From Sarocladium kiliense (Eukaryota > Ascomycota > Sordariomycetes > Hypocreales > Sarocladiaceae), in assembly GCA_030734395.1 (NCBI GenBank), contig JAUZTG010000012.1, positions 558,001-622,000 of the forward strand: a DNA stretch of 64,000 bases. The letters are read 5' to 3'. Shown here one piece after another: positions 1-10,872 of this stretch (its first letter is position 1; every line of letters starts with the position of its first letter). The translations under genes and the position numbers were made by a program. Below the pieces are notes generated by a model. The model was not told the origin of the DNA, searched no databases, and saw only the letters and a program-made list of their open reading frames with translations.

Positions 1-95
1 CTGAGGACGCGACTGGCGGTCGCCTTTGCCACTTCTTTGCTTTGTCGTCCCACCCGGAAGTCGAGTCAGGCTGCTGCAAACACACACTCTTTATC

Positions 96-1151
96 ATGGA
101 TGAACCCAATGAACAGGATCCCCTGCTGCCATATCTAAACGGCTCTACATGCAGCGACCTTAGAGACCACCACTCTCAGTTCTGCTATCTCGTTGGATTA
201 CGGGCTCTCAACCACCCGGACAATGAGCCGCACAAACCCCATCCACAGTCTCTGTACGCTCGCGCTCTCAAAAACCGCAGAGACTCGGCGTGCATGTATA
301 TGTTCACCGCCACGCTTGTCAACACCCTGCTGCTCACTCAGATCGTGCTCGGCGCAGCACTGACCGGTCTAGCCGCCAGCGACAGCAGCAGGGTTCTGAT
401 CACCACTTTCGGAGCCCTCAATACAATCATCGCGGGCGTGATTGCTTTCCTGAAATCGAGGGGCCAACCGCTGAGGTCTCGGATGTTCCGCGATGACCTC
501 TCCCGTGTGGTTGATGAGATTGAGAACTCGGCTGTGATGTGGTATGGGATCAGCGCATCGGCTCATGGCTATGATGCCATCGATACGGATGAGCAGGTCA
601 CTGTGCGCAGTGAGGTTGCCCGCCTCACACGCCTATACGACAAGGCGGTGAAAACCAATACCATGAATGACCCAGACATGTACTCTGCAGGGACGGGCGA
701 CTCGTATAACGTTGGTCTCCGAAAGTTTGCTGGTGTCGGGCCTGCAAACCCCAACGCGGCCTTTGCAGCGCCAGTGATCCCCCCAACCCAAAGCCCAATT
801 GCCTCTCCGCAACTCGATCAGGATCAAGCGGCGTCCAAAGAGCCCGAAGAGAGCCCTGCTAGTAAGGCGCCCGAAGCAACACCTGAGCGTACCACGCAGG
901 GCCAGAAAGACACGCCAGCAGCGATCTCACCTCCTCGAACAGAAGATCTTAGCACAAAACCAACAATGAGCGTTGAGGGCAAGGACCGAGAGGCCCCCGT
1001 TGGCCCATCCATTGCTTCAGCCTCGAACCTTGCTACCGACTCTGCCAGGAGGATAGATCCCGACGAAAGTCCAGCTTCAGCGGCGCGGGTGCCGCGAAAG
1101 GAGGATTCGCACAAGTCTGATCGTACTTTGCTTGAGAATAGTCAGCCTTGA
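96..1151 (+). CDS. Fungal SLATT-domain (two-TM) membrane protein
   Basis: Single exon, 351 aa from the first ATG at 96. The frame is open upstream to a TTG at 42, but no ATG precedes 96. Residues about 66-92 and 99-118 form two closely spaced hydrophobic helices, preceded by a basic LKNRRDS stretch and followed by a soluble helix (FRDDLSRVVDEIENS). This matches the fungal form of the SMODS/SLOG-associated 2TM effector (SLATT) fold. In bacteria SLATT proteins are predicted pore-forming effectors of nucleotide-sensing conflict systems; the role in fungi is unknown. The C-terminal ~150 residues are a Pro/Ser/Glu-rich, low-complexity, probably disordered tail. Family assignment is by motif recognition, not by alignment. 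A HET-domain gene lies 4 kb downstream, the only contextual hint of a recognition role. Confidence 0.75.
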   Translation: MDEPNEQDPLLPYLNGSTCSDLRDHHSQFCYLVGLRALNHPDNEPHKPHPQSLYARALKNRRDSACMYMFTATLVNTLLLTQIVLGAALTGLAASDSSRVLITTFGALNTIIAGVIAFLKSRGQPLRSRMFRDDLSRVVDEIENSAVMWYGISASAHGYDAIDTDEQVTVRSEVARLTRLYDKAVKTNTMNDPDMYSAGTGDSYNVGLRKFAGVGPANPNAAFAAPVIPPTQSPIASPQLDQDQAASKEPEESPASKAPEATPERTTQGQKDTPAAISPPRTEDLSTKPTMSVEGKDREAPVGPSIASASNLATDSARRIDPDESPASAARVPRKEDSHKSDRTLLENSQP

Positions 1152-2067
1152 GAGGGCCATGGCACAAAAGCTTTACTATCCTGGATGCATAGTAGCTGTC
1201 TGGAGGGTTTCCTGCTTCGAGCTTATACCCCAAGTGAATTTCAAGAACCACATAGAGCGTTGGATTAAGGTCTTGGATCTGACTTTCGATACTTTTTAAT
1301 AGGCCAGCCTCTTGCCCATAATATAATCATTGCCGAAGTGTAGCCTGTTACCTAAAGCGGCAACGCATCATGCAATTGCATGCTTGGTGGTAAGTAGGCT
1401 GTCACTCCGCCACCATTGATTGGCTTATGCCGTCGTTACACGCACTGTTTTACCCATAATCTATTTGGCAGAGCGTGATGTACGTGGTTATCTTTACATG
1501 GGCCTGTATTGTCGAAATACTCGGGCCCCGTTCTACCTCTTCGAAGTAGGATTTTGGGGGATGAGACGTGACGTAGCCGAGTCGACCCTGCTTACTTTGG
1601 TGGTTTGTAACACTAGAATCCGCGGTTGATAGATCGAAGGCTACGGCGCAGCCACTATGCACGTGCCGCAAACAAAGCTGGTTGTGTTTGATCACAGCGA
1701 CGATCGTTCCAGGCTCGCGTCTGTGCCGCGCGCAAACGCAAGGGGTTGTGCAAATTGATAGGCACCAAGGTGTTTCCCTCGTCTGACGGATTGTGCGATC
1801 CTACGGAGCTGTGCCTCAATACTGTCTTCCCCGAGCGTCATTTGCATCGACGGGCAATGTAGGAGCCCATTTTGCAAGCGTTCAACCTGATATATAAAGT
1901 AGAGGGATTAGGTTGCGGCGCCATCTTGGGTGAATTTCCTTCGGCATAAGTGCTGCTTCTGTAGTCAATCCGGAGGGCGTATTGTCGAACCACGAGTCCA
2001 TCACGCAACTCATTACCTACGCGCACAATCTTAACGTCATCGAACACATCGTTACCACTCGTCAATC
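1152..2067. other. Intergenic region, promoter of the secreted-protein gene
   Basis: No convincing gene in 916 bp. Short minus-strand frames at 1450-1695, 1692-1877 and 1838-2065 look like chance. The right half should carry the promoter and 5' leader of the gene at 2068. Confidence 0.6.
1891..1898 (+). promoter_or_regulatory. TATA box candidate
   Basis: TATATAAA lies about 170 bp upstream of the ATG at 2068, a usual distance for a fungal gene with a ~100 nt leader. Confidence 0.45.
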
Positions 2068-3009
2068 ATGACCCTTTCTACCTACATAGCAACAGCCCTC
2101 GTTGCGCTGTATGCACCCTTGGTTCAAGCCGATATTGGTCCGCACAACGCCTCCCCTTTCCCGTTTCCGAAGGATAACATCAATGCCACCGTGACGGTCA
2201 ACTTCGACGGCTACGACGTCACAGAGCCCTTCTCAAACTCCAGTGAGGCAAACACACCGTGGCAAGCCCAAGTCAAGATCCGCGGCCCCGTTCGTGTAGA
2301 CGAGTCAAGTGAGGACTTCGACCCTGATGACGAACCCGACAATATTTTCGACATATCCGTTGCGGAGATCAGTCTTACTCACAACTTGGAGGATTCTGAT
2401 GACGTAGAGGATCCCGACGACAGCTGGGGGTATTGCGCAGGCACACAGATACTTTTCAATGTGTCCACCGAGGCAGATGAGAGCATTAACCCGTCGTGCG
2501 AAGGGGTCCTCGACCAAGAGTGCATCGACTGGCTGCAGGACTACGTGGACCGCGGCGGTCCATGTGAGGGATTCGGCAATGTTTTGATTCACGAGGACAT
2601 CGCCAATGGACCTTGTTCAAAGGATCACTTCCCTGAGCCCAGCGTTATGGGCCCTGGAGAAGTCGACGTCCCTCAATGGACTACGCTAAATTCCTCGGCA
2701 TTGAGCGACATGAAGCAGCAGTATACCAGCAACGACCCTGAAGATGACACGGACGAATACGATGCCTTGGTCACCCAGATCTTCGTGCTCTTGGTGTCGT
2801 GGGGCGAGAGGAACAGCAGCAACTCTGTCGCAGCGGATCCGAAGAGTGTGCTGAATGGTACGGTGCTGTGCTTGCGGGCGAACGAGACTGCGGAAGGGAG
2901 TAGGAGCATTGAGGAGATTGTTGAGGATGGCGCGGCTATGGTTGGGGGTGGACGGGGCTTGGCTATTGCTCTTGCGGCGCTGACGGTGGTAATGACCGTT
3001 GGTTTCTGA
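2068..3009 (+). CDS. Secreted, probably GPI-anchored protein of unknown function
   Basis: Single exon, 313 aa. The N-terminus (MTLSTYIATALVALYAP followed by LVQA-DIG) is a clear signal peptide with likely cleavage after Ala21. The middle is acidic with several Asp/Glu runs, six or more N-glycosylation sequons and spaced cysteines (CAGT, CEG, QECID, PCEGF, PCSK, LCLR), suggesting a disulphide-bonded extracellular domain. The last ~20 residues (LAIALAALTVVMTVGF) form a hydrophobic tail preceded by a small-residue stretch (GAAMVGGGRG), as expected for GPI attachment. I recognise no catalytic motif or named family. A cell-wall or plasma-membrane surface role is inference from topology. Confidence 0.75.
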   Translation: MTLSTYIATALVALYAPLVQADIGPHNASPFPFPKDNINATVTVNFDGYDVTEPFSNSSEANTPWQAQVKIRGPVRVDESSEDFDPDDEPDNIFDISVAEISLTHNLEDSDDVEDPDDSWGYCAGTQILFNVSTEADESINPSCEGVLDQECIDWLQDYVDRGGPCEGFGNVLIHEDIANGPCSKDHFPEPSVMGPGEVDVPQWTTLNSSALSDMKQQYTSNDPEDDTDEYDALVTQIFVLLVSWGERNSSNSVAADPKSVLNGTVLCLRANETAEGSRSIEEIVEDGAAMVGGGRGLAIALAALTVVMTVGF

Positions 3010-4342
3010 TTTGACTTGAGATATGAGTGAGCAGATTGGTGGATTTGGCTAGGAGTTCGAGCAAAGGATGGGTTAGTAGGGCGTTGGGCTAGCTTACAAT
3101 GTGTTGCTGTTGCTCGTAACACACATAGCAGTGGCAATACCATCTAAGTTGTACTAGGTCCTGAACAGTAACTCTGCTTTGGGAACATCGATTAGGTGGT
3201 ACAAGCCTCTTCTACGACATTGCCACAGGCGTGCAACTCGGACTCTCATGCGATGGGTACCTGAGGCATATCTCCAGGGTATCATGATTTCCTCGTAGGC
3301 ATGCACTGTGTCTCTCCAGGGCTACTCTCCATTGGCGATTCTGCATCTCAGGATATGATCGGATGACCGTATTGAGCAGTCTGATCGAGATGCCAGGGTC
3401 CAAGTGGCACAGATCGTAGGGCAGGCATTGGGTTAAACTTCAGACGGTCTTCCCCGCAAGCCTCTAAGGACAGGAGGACATGACAGCGGCAGGGCCGATC
3501 CGCATGGGTGGCTCCACCAGTGGGAGTAGTTGGGGCTGAATGGAATTCCAGCCAGACAGACATCAGAGGGTGTTCAGTTGATAGACATGTCTGTCTACCT
3601 GTCCGTCTGTTTGTATTCAGCCGTTCAATGGCCGTGTGCGAGGAGGCTGTCTGAGGACGAGGAGCAGGCGCTGGAGCTGGAGGGCGGGGGCTGGTGGTGG
3701 TTGGAGCAGCGACGTCAACAGTGACATCATTCCCTGCAAGTGCCGAATCGCAGGGCGGCACGTGCTGCTGTGGCGTCACTGAGCATGTCGCTGCAGGGTC
3801 CCCCCCTTCACGCCAGCTGCACTGTACAGTACAGAGATTTGACGCTTGGATCGAGAGGATTCCATCATCGCGGAGGGTCTGATCGTGTCACAGACCTCAG
3901 CATTGGATGGCTCCATCCCTTTTTCGCTGCTTAAGGTAGTGCTTGTCTGACCGCCCTTCACCCCGCGTTCGCTTCCCATCGTGACATGACATGTCATAAC
4001 GGAATCCCTACCTTATACTTAATCCACACTGGACACTCTTCCTTCTAACTACTCGTTTTCTCTTTTGACCCTACTTCTTACTGAAGTTGCATTTTGTCTT
4101 GGATTTCTGCACCTTCTACCAACGAGTACCTTTCAATCTCGATCGACTAGCCTCTGACGTGCATCCACTCTGCACTTTGAGGTCTCACCACCACCTCCGG
4201 GTACGGCGAACTGCCTAACCGGTCACTTACGACGCTCGAGACATACATACACCCACCATAGTTCTCCCACCGACCAAACAATACTAGCAACCACTATCCC
4301 ATCTACGCCTCTATACCAACACTTTCCTACCCAATCACCACC
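3010..4342. other. Intergenic region, 1.3 kb
   Basis: No supported gene. The right part (about 4000-4342) is pyrimidine-rich with many CACC and CCACC elements and is probably the 5' leader of the gene at 4343, whose ATG sits in a good context (CACCATGG). Short ORFs around 3350-4000 on both strands have no recognisable protein features. Confidence 0.55.
3554..3596. repeat. Inverted repeat with 10-bp perfect arms
   Basis: AGACAGACAT (3554-3563) and its reverse complement ATGTCTGTCT (3587-3596) are separated by 23 nt. The right arm continues into further GTCTG/GTCCGTCTG copies. Confidence 0.6.
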
Positions 4343-4900
4343 ATGGGCAAATACGGTGGCGGCGGTGGTGCGAGGGCCAGTGGTGCCCGTCCCATGAGAA
4401 ACGACACACAAACTCGCGACGCACGCCACAATGTCGAGCAAGAAGGCGGTTTTGACTGGACACCCGTCGTCCTTCTCGGCGTCATGGGTGCCACCGCCCT
4501 CTTCTCCTTCGATCGCGCCTATCAAAAGTACGAGAAGGAAAAAGAAGAAATAGAAGAGCTCGAGAAGAAACGTGACGGCGACGATAATAATGGTGATGAT
4601 GAGAAGCGGAGAAGAAGACGGAGAAGGGAAGAAGAGAGAGATAGACGAGGTACGAGAAGAGGCGTGAGTGAGGAGAGAAGGGGCAGAGGAAGGAGTATGG
4701 ATGAGTGGCGTGGTGAGAAGAGAGAGGTTGATGAGAATGGGTTCTACGTTTCGAGAAGACGGGGAAGAAGTCGAGGAGGATATGATCGCTATGACCGATA
4801 TGATGATCGAGGGTACAACAGAGGCTACGACCGTGGGTACAGCGTGGATTATTATGATCGATATGGAGGAGGCTCACGCCGAGGAACGAGCACCTGGTAA
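4343..4900 (+). CDS. Small single-TM protein with coiled coil and Arg/Tyr/Asp-rich repetitive tail
   Basis: Single exon, 185 aa. Order: Gly-rich N-terminus, a hydrophobic segment at residues ~39-56 (DWTPVVLLGVMGATALFSF), a charged helix at 57-78 (AYQKYEKEKEEIEELEKK) that could form a coiled coil, a strongly basic Arg/Glu stretch, then repeats of YDRYD, GYNRGYDRGY and DYYDRYGG. There is no signal peptide, so the TM segment may act as a signal anchor. I do not recognise the family; proteins of this layout in filamentous fungi are annotated as hypothetical. The good start context and uninterrupted frame support a real gene. Its 3' end faces the HET gene (tail to tail, 278 bp apart). Confidence 0.65.
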   Translation: MGKYGGGGGARASGARPMRNDTQTRDARHNVEQEGGFDWTPVVLLGVMGATALFSFDRAYQKYEKEKEEIEELEKKRDGDDNNGDDEKRRRRRRREEERDRRGTRRGVSEERRGRGRSMDEWRGEKREVDENGFYVSRRRGRSRGGYDRYDRYDDRGYNRGYDRGYSVDYYDRYGGGSRRGTSTW

Positions 4901-5178
4901 AGCCGACATAAAACGACTGTATCTTGACGACCTAAAATGATGACCACAGCATGGGATGAGGAGATACTTCGGACGGAAAGGCTATAAGTCCAGATTGATT
5001 GAGTGCTTTACTACGGCGCAAGGGAAAGAAAACGAGGAAGGGGACAGTTGTCATGACTAGGAGTTCTTACGGCCGTGTGCATAATTTCCGGAGGGGAAGT
5101 TATTCTTAGCATATCACGCACTTGTACTTCTATGCATATATCATCATCCTGCACTTTCTTTCCAATGTCCTTTGTCTG

Positions 5179-7165
5179 CTACACCAACCGAATCCTCTCC
5201 ATCTTTGCTTCCCCAAACCACCCATCCGCCGAATCGATTATGGCAATACCCACCCTGCGATATACATCGTCCTCGCCTGGCTCCTGAACCAATATCAAGA
5301 ACGACTCTCTTACGGCAGAGTCAGCATATTTCTCGTTCACAACCTTGACTCTATTCGACCTCATGAGCAGACAAGTAAACATTTCATCGTCCCGTTCCGC
5401 CGTCTCGTCAAACTGTCCTGCGCAGCGCCACGGAATCGGATCACCGTCCTCGATGCTCACTTCTGGCTCTTCATCTCCGACTTTAAGGTAAGGAGGGTTG
5501 TACTGCTGAGCTCGTGGGTCGACACGGAGTCTCATTTGCTGTGTGGGACCTTCCAGCACTAATTTTGTGCTGAGAAGGTCGGAGAGCAGTGGTTGGCCAG
5601 CCCATTCCGTATTTGCTTCAATGACCTTTGTGTGGTCTTCTTCAGTGCGATCATCGTCGAGCAAGCGACCCCAGAAGTCAAAGTCCACATTCGTCGCCCG
5701 CGTCATCCAGGACCAAGAGGGAATAGACGGTATGATGGTGAGCGGATCAACGAGCTCTTGGCCGCGCAGCCATAGCAAGTCGTCAATCATCGTTTCCTTC
5801 CAGCACGCAAGAATATGTGTATAACCGGTTCGGTTACCGTAATATTGCATGATGCCAACCAAAGCACTTAGTCTGTCGATCTGGAACGTGAAGGACCTGT
5901 GTGAGTAGTCGCTCATCCAGTCGCACCAGAGCCATCGGACCTTGTCCAAGGATGTAGACGGATGCAAGCTTTTGACGACGGCGAATTCGTGGCCGGCTTC
6001 AGTCTGGTGCGCACGCTGACATCTCCAGCGTACTTCAGGCTGGGTACAAAGGATCTCGCGGTGAGCGAGGAGCTCCTCCTGTAAAGTCCAGCCGCGGGTC
6101 CTCAAGTTGTGGCCGGCATTAAGGGAATTGATCTTGCCCTCGTACACTCGTAGTAGAAGAGCGGCCTCCTCGCCCAAAGTCCGTACTGAGAGTTGATTGA
6201 CGCGAGCTTCCAACTCTTCGGCATTGAACACGGCTGGATCACTGTCCACAAAACAGCCATGTCTGCAATTTTTCCCATCCAGTGCAGAGATGACCACGGA
6301 ACTGCCTGAATAAGTCTCCTTCATCTTGGCCGCCTCTTTTGCCCAGTCATCCAAGTCGTCCTGAACGATGCAGAGGCTGTCAATCCATAGATACGGAATT
6401 TCCAGCCGTCTCGTGATATGGATTGCCTCGCGAAACGTTCTCGGGATCGTGTCGAACGGTATGGCAGTCTGCAATTGGCCCAAGTTGGCTTTCGATGCAA
6501 ACATAGGGCGGACATTACCCCAGCAATGACTCAACGTGGCGTATGCCGTTTGTGAGATACCAGCAGCCCTTGTGTTGATCAATCGAGGGTCTCTGTCTTC
6601 TGCGCCCACTGCGATCAATCGCTCAGGCAGCTCATCTTGGGGAGGAACACATTCAGGGTGGCTCGCTGCGCACTCCGCGAACCAAGACTTGACGGTTTCG
6701 CATTTCTGCTCAAAGGAAGATGGCTCTCCTCTCCATACGGGTTCTGCGACGGCTACACCAGAGGCTGGGCACAAGCATGTGAGAAATGGCAAAGGTGACA
6801 GGACTGTGCAGGAACTTACTTGTCTTCACATGCCTCGTCACAGTTAAGGAGAACCCAGCAGAGAACTTATGCTTCGTCACATCGATTTCACCCACCAGCA
6901 CAAACCAAACCACATCCGCTGATTCGCATCTTCCAGAGCTTTCGACCTCGATCTTCAACGGAAGCGAGTCAGCTCCTGGCCCTTCAAGTTCTGGAAAGCG
7001 TCGTTGAAGATATCCTAGCGACCAATACTCTTGGATCGTCCTACAGAGGGTGCAGTGTTGCGCTGACTCGATCAACGCCCCGGCGGTTTCATGGTGCTTT
7101 GTCGAGCTGAGCGATGGAGGATGCTCGACAAAAAGAGCAGAGCAATGTAGACACAAAGTATCCAT
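5179..7165 (-). CDS. HET-domain (heterokaryon incompatibility) protein
   Basis: Two exons, 7165-6820 and 6764-5179, with a 55-nt intron (GTAAGT...CCCAG, phase 1), giving 643 aa. The start MDTLCLHC at 7165 was chosen because upstream codons in the same frame show no conserved features. The N-terminal ~115 residues carry paired cysteines (CLHC, CTLC). The HET domain follows, with its three usual blocks: ATLSHCWG (~191-198), REAIHITRRL followed by YLWIDSLCIVQDD (~240-252), and the YSGSSVVISALDG region (~267-279). The C-terminal part is family-variable. HET proteins mediate non-self recognition and cell death after hyphal fusion, or act in NLR-like signalling; most genomic copies, including this one, have no assigned partner. 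Confidence 0.88.
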
Positions 7166-7644
7166 GGAGTTGACAGACAGCCGGAAGAAGTATTGAGAGG
7201 GACGTTCCAGCCCGTGAGGAAGTGCGTGAGTTATCGTGAGATGTCGGCTGCCTGATGTGGGCTGTGCATGCACCTCCCAACACAGCGATAGCGCATGAGT
7301 ATGGTACACTCTAAGGCCTAGCAAGGATATGCCCAACTATTGACGGTCGATTCAATCAAAGTAGAGGTACGCAGAAGCAAGCAAAGAGTTGCTATCATGT
7401 GCACATTTCGCATACCAACCCCCAGGGACGATGTGCCAGCTCCCCGACAGTTCAGCAACCGCTCTTCAGTCCGCATTAGTGTACATGGGTGTGATGGTTG
7501 TATTATCATTGGATAGACGTCTTAGCCACAAGCAATACAGCACTTTCCCATTTCTAAACGCAAACTCCATATGTCCAGTGTCTCTGTGCTGTCTTCCCTG
7601 AACGACGGGATCCCGCAACTCCTTTCAAGTCCTGGCTTCCGAGT
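7166..7644. other. Intergenic region between HET and EMP70 genes
   Basis: About 480 bp holding the promoter/leader of the HET gene and the 3' UTR of the EMP70 gene. No further gene seen. Confidence 0.55.
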
Positions 7645-9955
7645 CTAATCCGCTTTGATCGCCCTACAGTAACGTCAGTCAGTGATCCTAAGCACGGCCG
7701 CCAGCGAGGCAAAGAGAAGTCAGCAGCGAAAGAAGAAAGACTCACCCGTATAACCTCCTCACAAAAGCATAGGCCGCCAAAAACCCGACCGCCCCAGTCG
7801 CAACCCCATAAACCGCACATCCCGCAGCACTATACGCAAAGAACAACCAAGCATCCAACCACCCCCTCTCCCCTCCCTTCATCTTCCCAAAGTAATACCA
7901 CAAGCTGTACCCAAACACCCAAGCTGCCGAGCTCGCACCTGCGGTGAAAGCCCGCCACGGCCACGCATGGTCCTCAGATCCAAGGCGGACATACGTCGCT
8001 ACCACGGCGACCTCTGCGACGGTGATGAAGAGAATGGTGAAGACGGCGACGAGGAAGCCGAAGGCGTAGTAGTAGTGTGATTTGTCTTGCCACAGGGATT
8101 GGAAGATATAGAGGAGCTCGATGAAGATGACCGCGAAGGGGATGAGGCCTGCGAGGAGGATTGAGGGGCCAGTGCGGAGGTACCAAGGCTGCTGAATGGG
8201 GATTTGTCGTGGGATTGATGTCGTCTTGGTAGGATGCTCCCAGGCAGGTGAACGATGGAAGGCGTACCATGATCCAGCGTGCACCAACGGAATCTGCACA
8301 CCAGCCCATAGCATCACCAACCCCAACAACGTCGTGAACGGAATCGCAGTGCTTGAGCCATTCGCCCAGACCACCACATCCTGCACCAACACGAGCGGCA
8401 CAACCACCGCTGGTAAGATACCCTCAGTAACAACCGCGTTGCGGAACTCCTCCGTCCCGCCATACGAGCGATATAGTCGTCCAGAGTAGTAACCCGCCAT
8501 AACACCACCGGCAACAAAGAGGCCGACGCCGACACTGATGAACCCACCACGGAAGGAAGGGTTTAGGACTCCAGCAGCGGATAGAACGACAAGGCCAAAG
8601 GCCATGAAGAGAAGCTGAGTGCCGCAGCCAACGAGAGGTGCAAGGATGGAGATCTGCTGCGGGGCACGGAAGACATCGGCATGAAGCAGCTTCCATCCCG
8701 TCACATCCTCCAAAGCCTCACCGTCATCATCAGACAGGTATTCATCACCCGCCCCTGTAGTCTCCTGGCCCAGCAATCCAGTCGGGCCACCACCACTCCT
8801 CGCCTTGCCCTTCTTCCTCAACTTTCCACCTTCGATGGCTGAATCCTTGTAGGATTGGATATCAGAGTGCACCGTCCTCGCGAGAATGATCAGCACCACG
8901 CCGGTGAGCATTCCACAAATAATGAGCGAGTTGACAATCGCCAGTGAGTGGACATACGCAGCGTCGGGCTTCTCGAGATACCGATCCCATCGGTGTGACC
9001 ACTCAATCGTCTCATCCTCCTTGAAGTACACCGAGTACGAGTAAGGGATCTCCAAGACCTGATCGCTGTCGTCCTCGATGTGGCTTCCCATGCCATCATC
9101 ATCCGGGTCGACAAAGTTCTCTCCTTCGGTGTCCCGCGTCTTCTCCTTCGGCATCACGAGTTCAAAGCCAGCACCATCGGTAATCTCGCCGTCGCCTCCC
9201 AGATCCAGAGGACATCCCTCCTCATCACGCTTGAAGCCTGGCCCCAGACTCCGGGGATAGATCTCAAACCCAACAATGAGCATCTCCCCCCGCGCCCCCG
9301 CTCGCCCAGGAGCTTTCCGGTGACGGATAACAATTGTAAAGTGATTGTTAAGGTAGAACTGGGGGTCCAAGCCACCGCCGTTCTCATGAATATAACCCAA
9401 CGGGAACCCGGAGGAGTAGAACTTCCGCTCCTCGCTATCCTGCACCCACGTCGTCGCGCCAGGGAGGTTATCAACAATCCACTCAACCGCATATCCATCC
9501 CTCACAATCTCCCTCGACCGCTCAAGGGCCTCTTTCGTAACACTCTTATGACAAAGCACTGAACACTTCTTGTCCTTGCCCATCTCCAGCACCATGTCGG
9601 ATGTGACAATTCGGTCCCCACGCAGAACCTCGCCCAGGTTCATCTTGATGCTCTGTCCCGTAAGGAGACCATCACCGGCTTGTTTACGCTGCTTGGAGGG
9701 TGGGCATACGAAGGGCAGTTCGTTGTAGGCATATTGGAGTTGAGTGTTGTCGGAGAAGGCCTTGTTGACAAGGAGGGGAATGCGTTCGTTCGGTTTGTAG
9801 CTCTTCAGGGACCAACCTATCTTCAAGTCAGCTCAAATTGATGCAGATGGATCGTGACGGGAGACTTGGCACCTACCGGGGATGTAAAATGCATCAATCT
9901 CCTGGACGAGGCACAGTGTCAGCAAGCCAGTCAGGCCTCCTACAACGCGAACCAT
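7645..9955 (-). CDS. EMP70: EMP70/TM9SF (nonaspanin) endomembrane protein
   Basis: Three exons: 9955-9877, 9816-7746 and a 19-nt terminal exon 7663-7645. Introns are 60 nt (GTAGGT...ATAG) and 82 nt (GTGAGT...TGTAG); the product is 722 aa. Exon 1 supplies a signal peptide (MVRVVGGLTGLLTLCLVQEIDA) and the family's FYIPG start of the mature protein, which joins in frame to WSLKSYKPNERIPL. A large lumenal domain follows (cysteines in FVCPP and CSVLC), then nine predicted C-terminal membrane spans, with WKLLHADVFRAP marking the entry to the second half. The last exon turns ...RRLYG-stop into ...RRLYGAIKAD, restoring the KxD/E tail that binds COPI in this family. Family members act in Golgi/endosome sorting of membrane proteins. 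The paralogue (EMP70, TMN2 or TMN3) is not resolved. Confidence 0.92.
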
Positions 9956-10872
9956 TTTGTGCTGTTTGACGTCGTCCGTTCTCAGAAACAAAACGTGATA
10001 GTCGCGAAGGTAGCCGCAACATTCATTGAGGAGCAGAGCTCAGTATCGAGAATCTCTCCAATTGTTGGTACACCTCGAGTTGACGCGGCGAAACCGGACC
10101 GTGGGTGTCGGCAAGCTCCAAGTTAGCTCTCTGGAAGCTTTCCAGATGGCTTGGTCTGCTTCAGCTCGTTCTCATCGGTTGCAGTTCTTTTCGTATCGTC
10201 AAAGTAATGAATTCGAGGAGAAAAGGCCGCCGGACGAACATAAAGGCAAGGGAAAGCCTGTGTGTCGACGTTCACGTCTTCGCCGTGACGAACATGTCGA
10301 GATCATCCAGGTCGCAAACGGATCCCACGCGTGGACCAGGGGTTTGGTGTGGCTTGTGCTTACGCCACAGTCATCACGTCACCTTTGTGGCGTTCAGACC
10401 ATGTTGCAAGTGCTCACTGGGCATCATCACAATTACTATCCATCTATTCTCTGGGTGCGGAATTACATGGTTTACTCTATTGCAAGTTTAAGAAGGATAT
10501 TCAATTATCATAGGTTGTCATTCAATTCATGTTCACCACCGTCATTATCATGATCATTGTCATATCACGTTCCCAAACACAGACACCATGCTGATCCCAA
10601 AAGTCCAGATATCGCAAATCCAATAGCCTTTCATCGTTGAGGCTCCATAATCAAATACCGATGCTCGCTTGAATAAAAACACAACAAGAATTGAAAGCGC
10701 CTTGAAGGACTGTATCGCTTTTGGTGCTCCATGTCCAATCCCAAAACATAAGAAAACTCCTTGAATGAAAGCTCATCCAAACTCCCAAATATTACCTCTA
10801 CTTAACACTCCAAATCGCTGATCAAAATCCAAATAGTCGTGACGTGGAAGGAAAATCGGGTATCATAATCGC
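9956..10872. other. Intergenic region, 0.9 kb
   Basis: Promoter of the EMP70 gene (left) and 3' flank of the arrestin gene (right, AT-rich around 10500-10860). Plus-strand frames at 9854-10553 overlap each other without recognisable domains. Confidence 0.5.
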
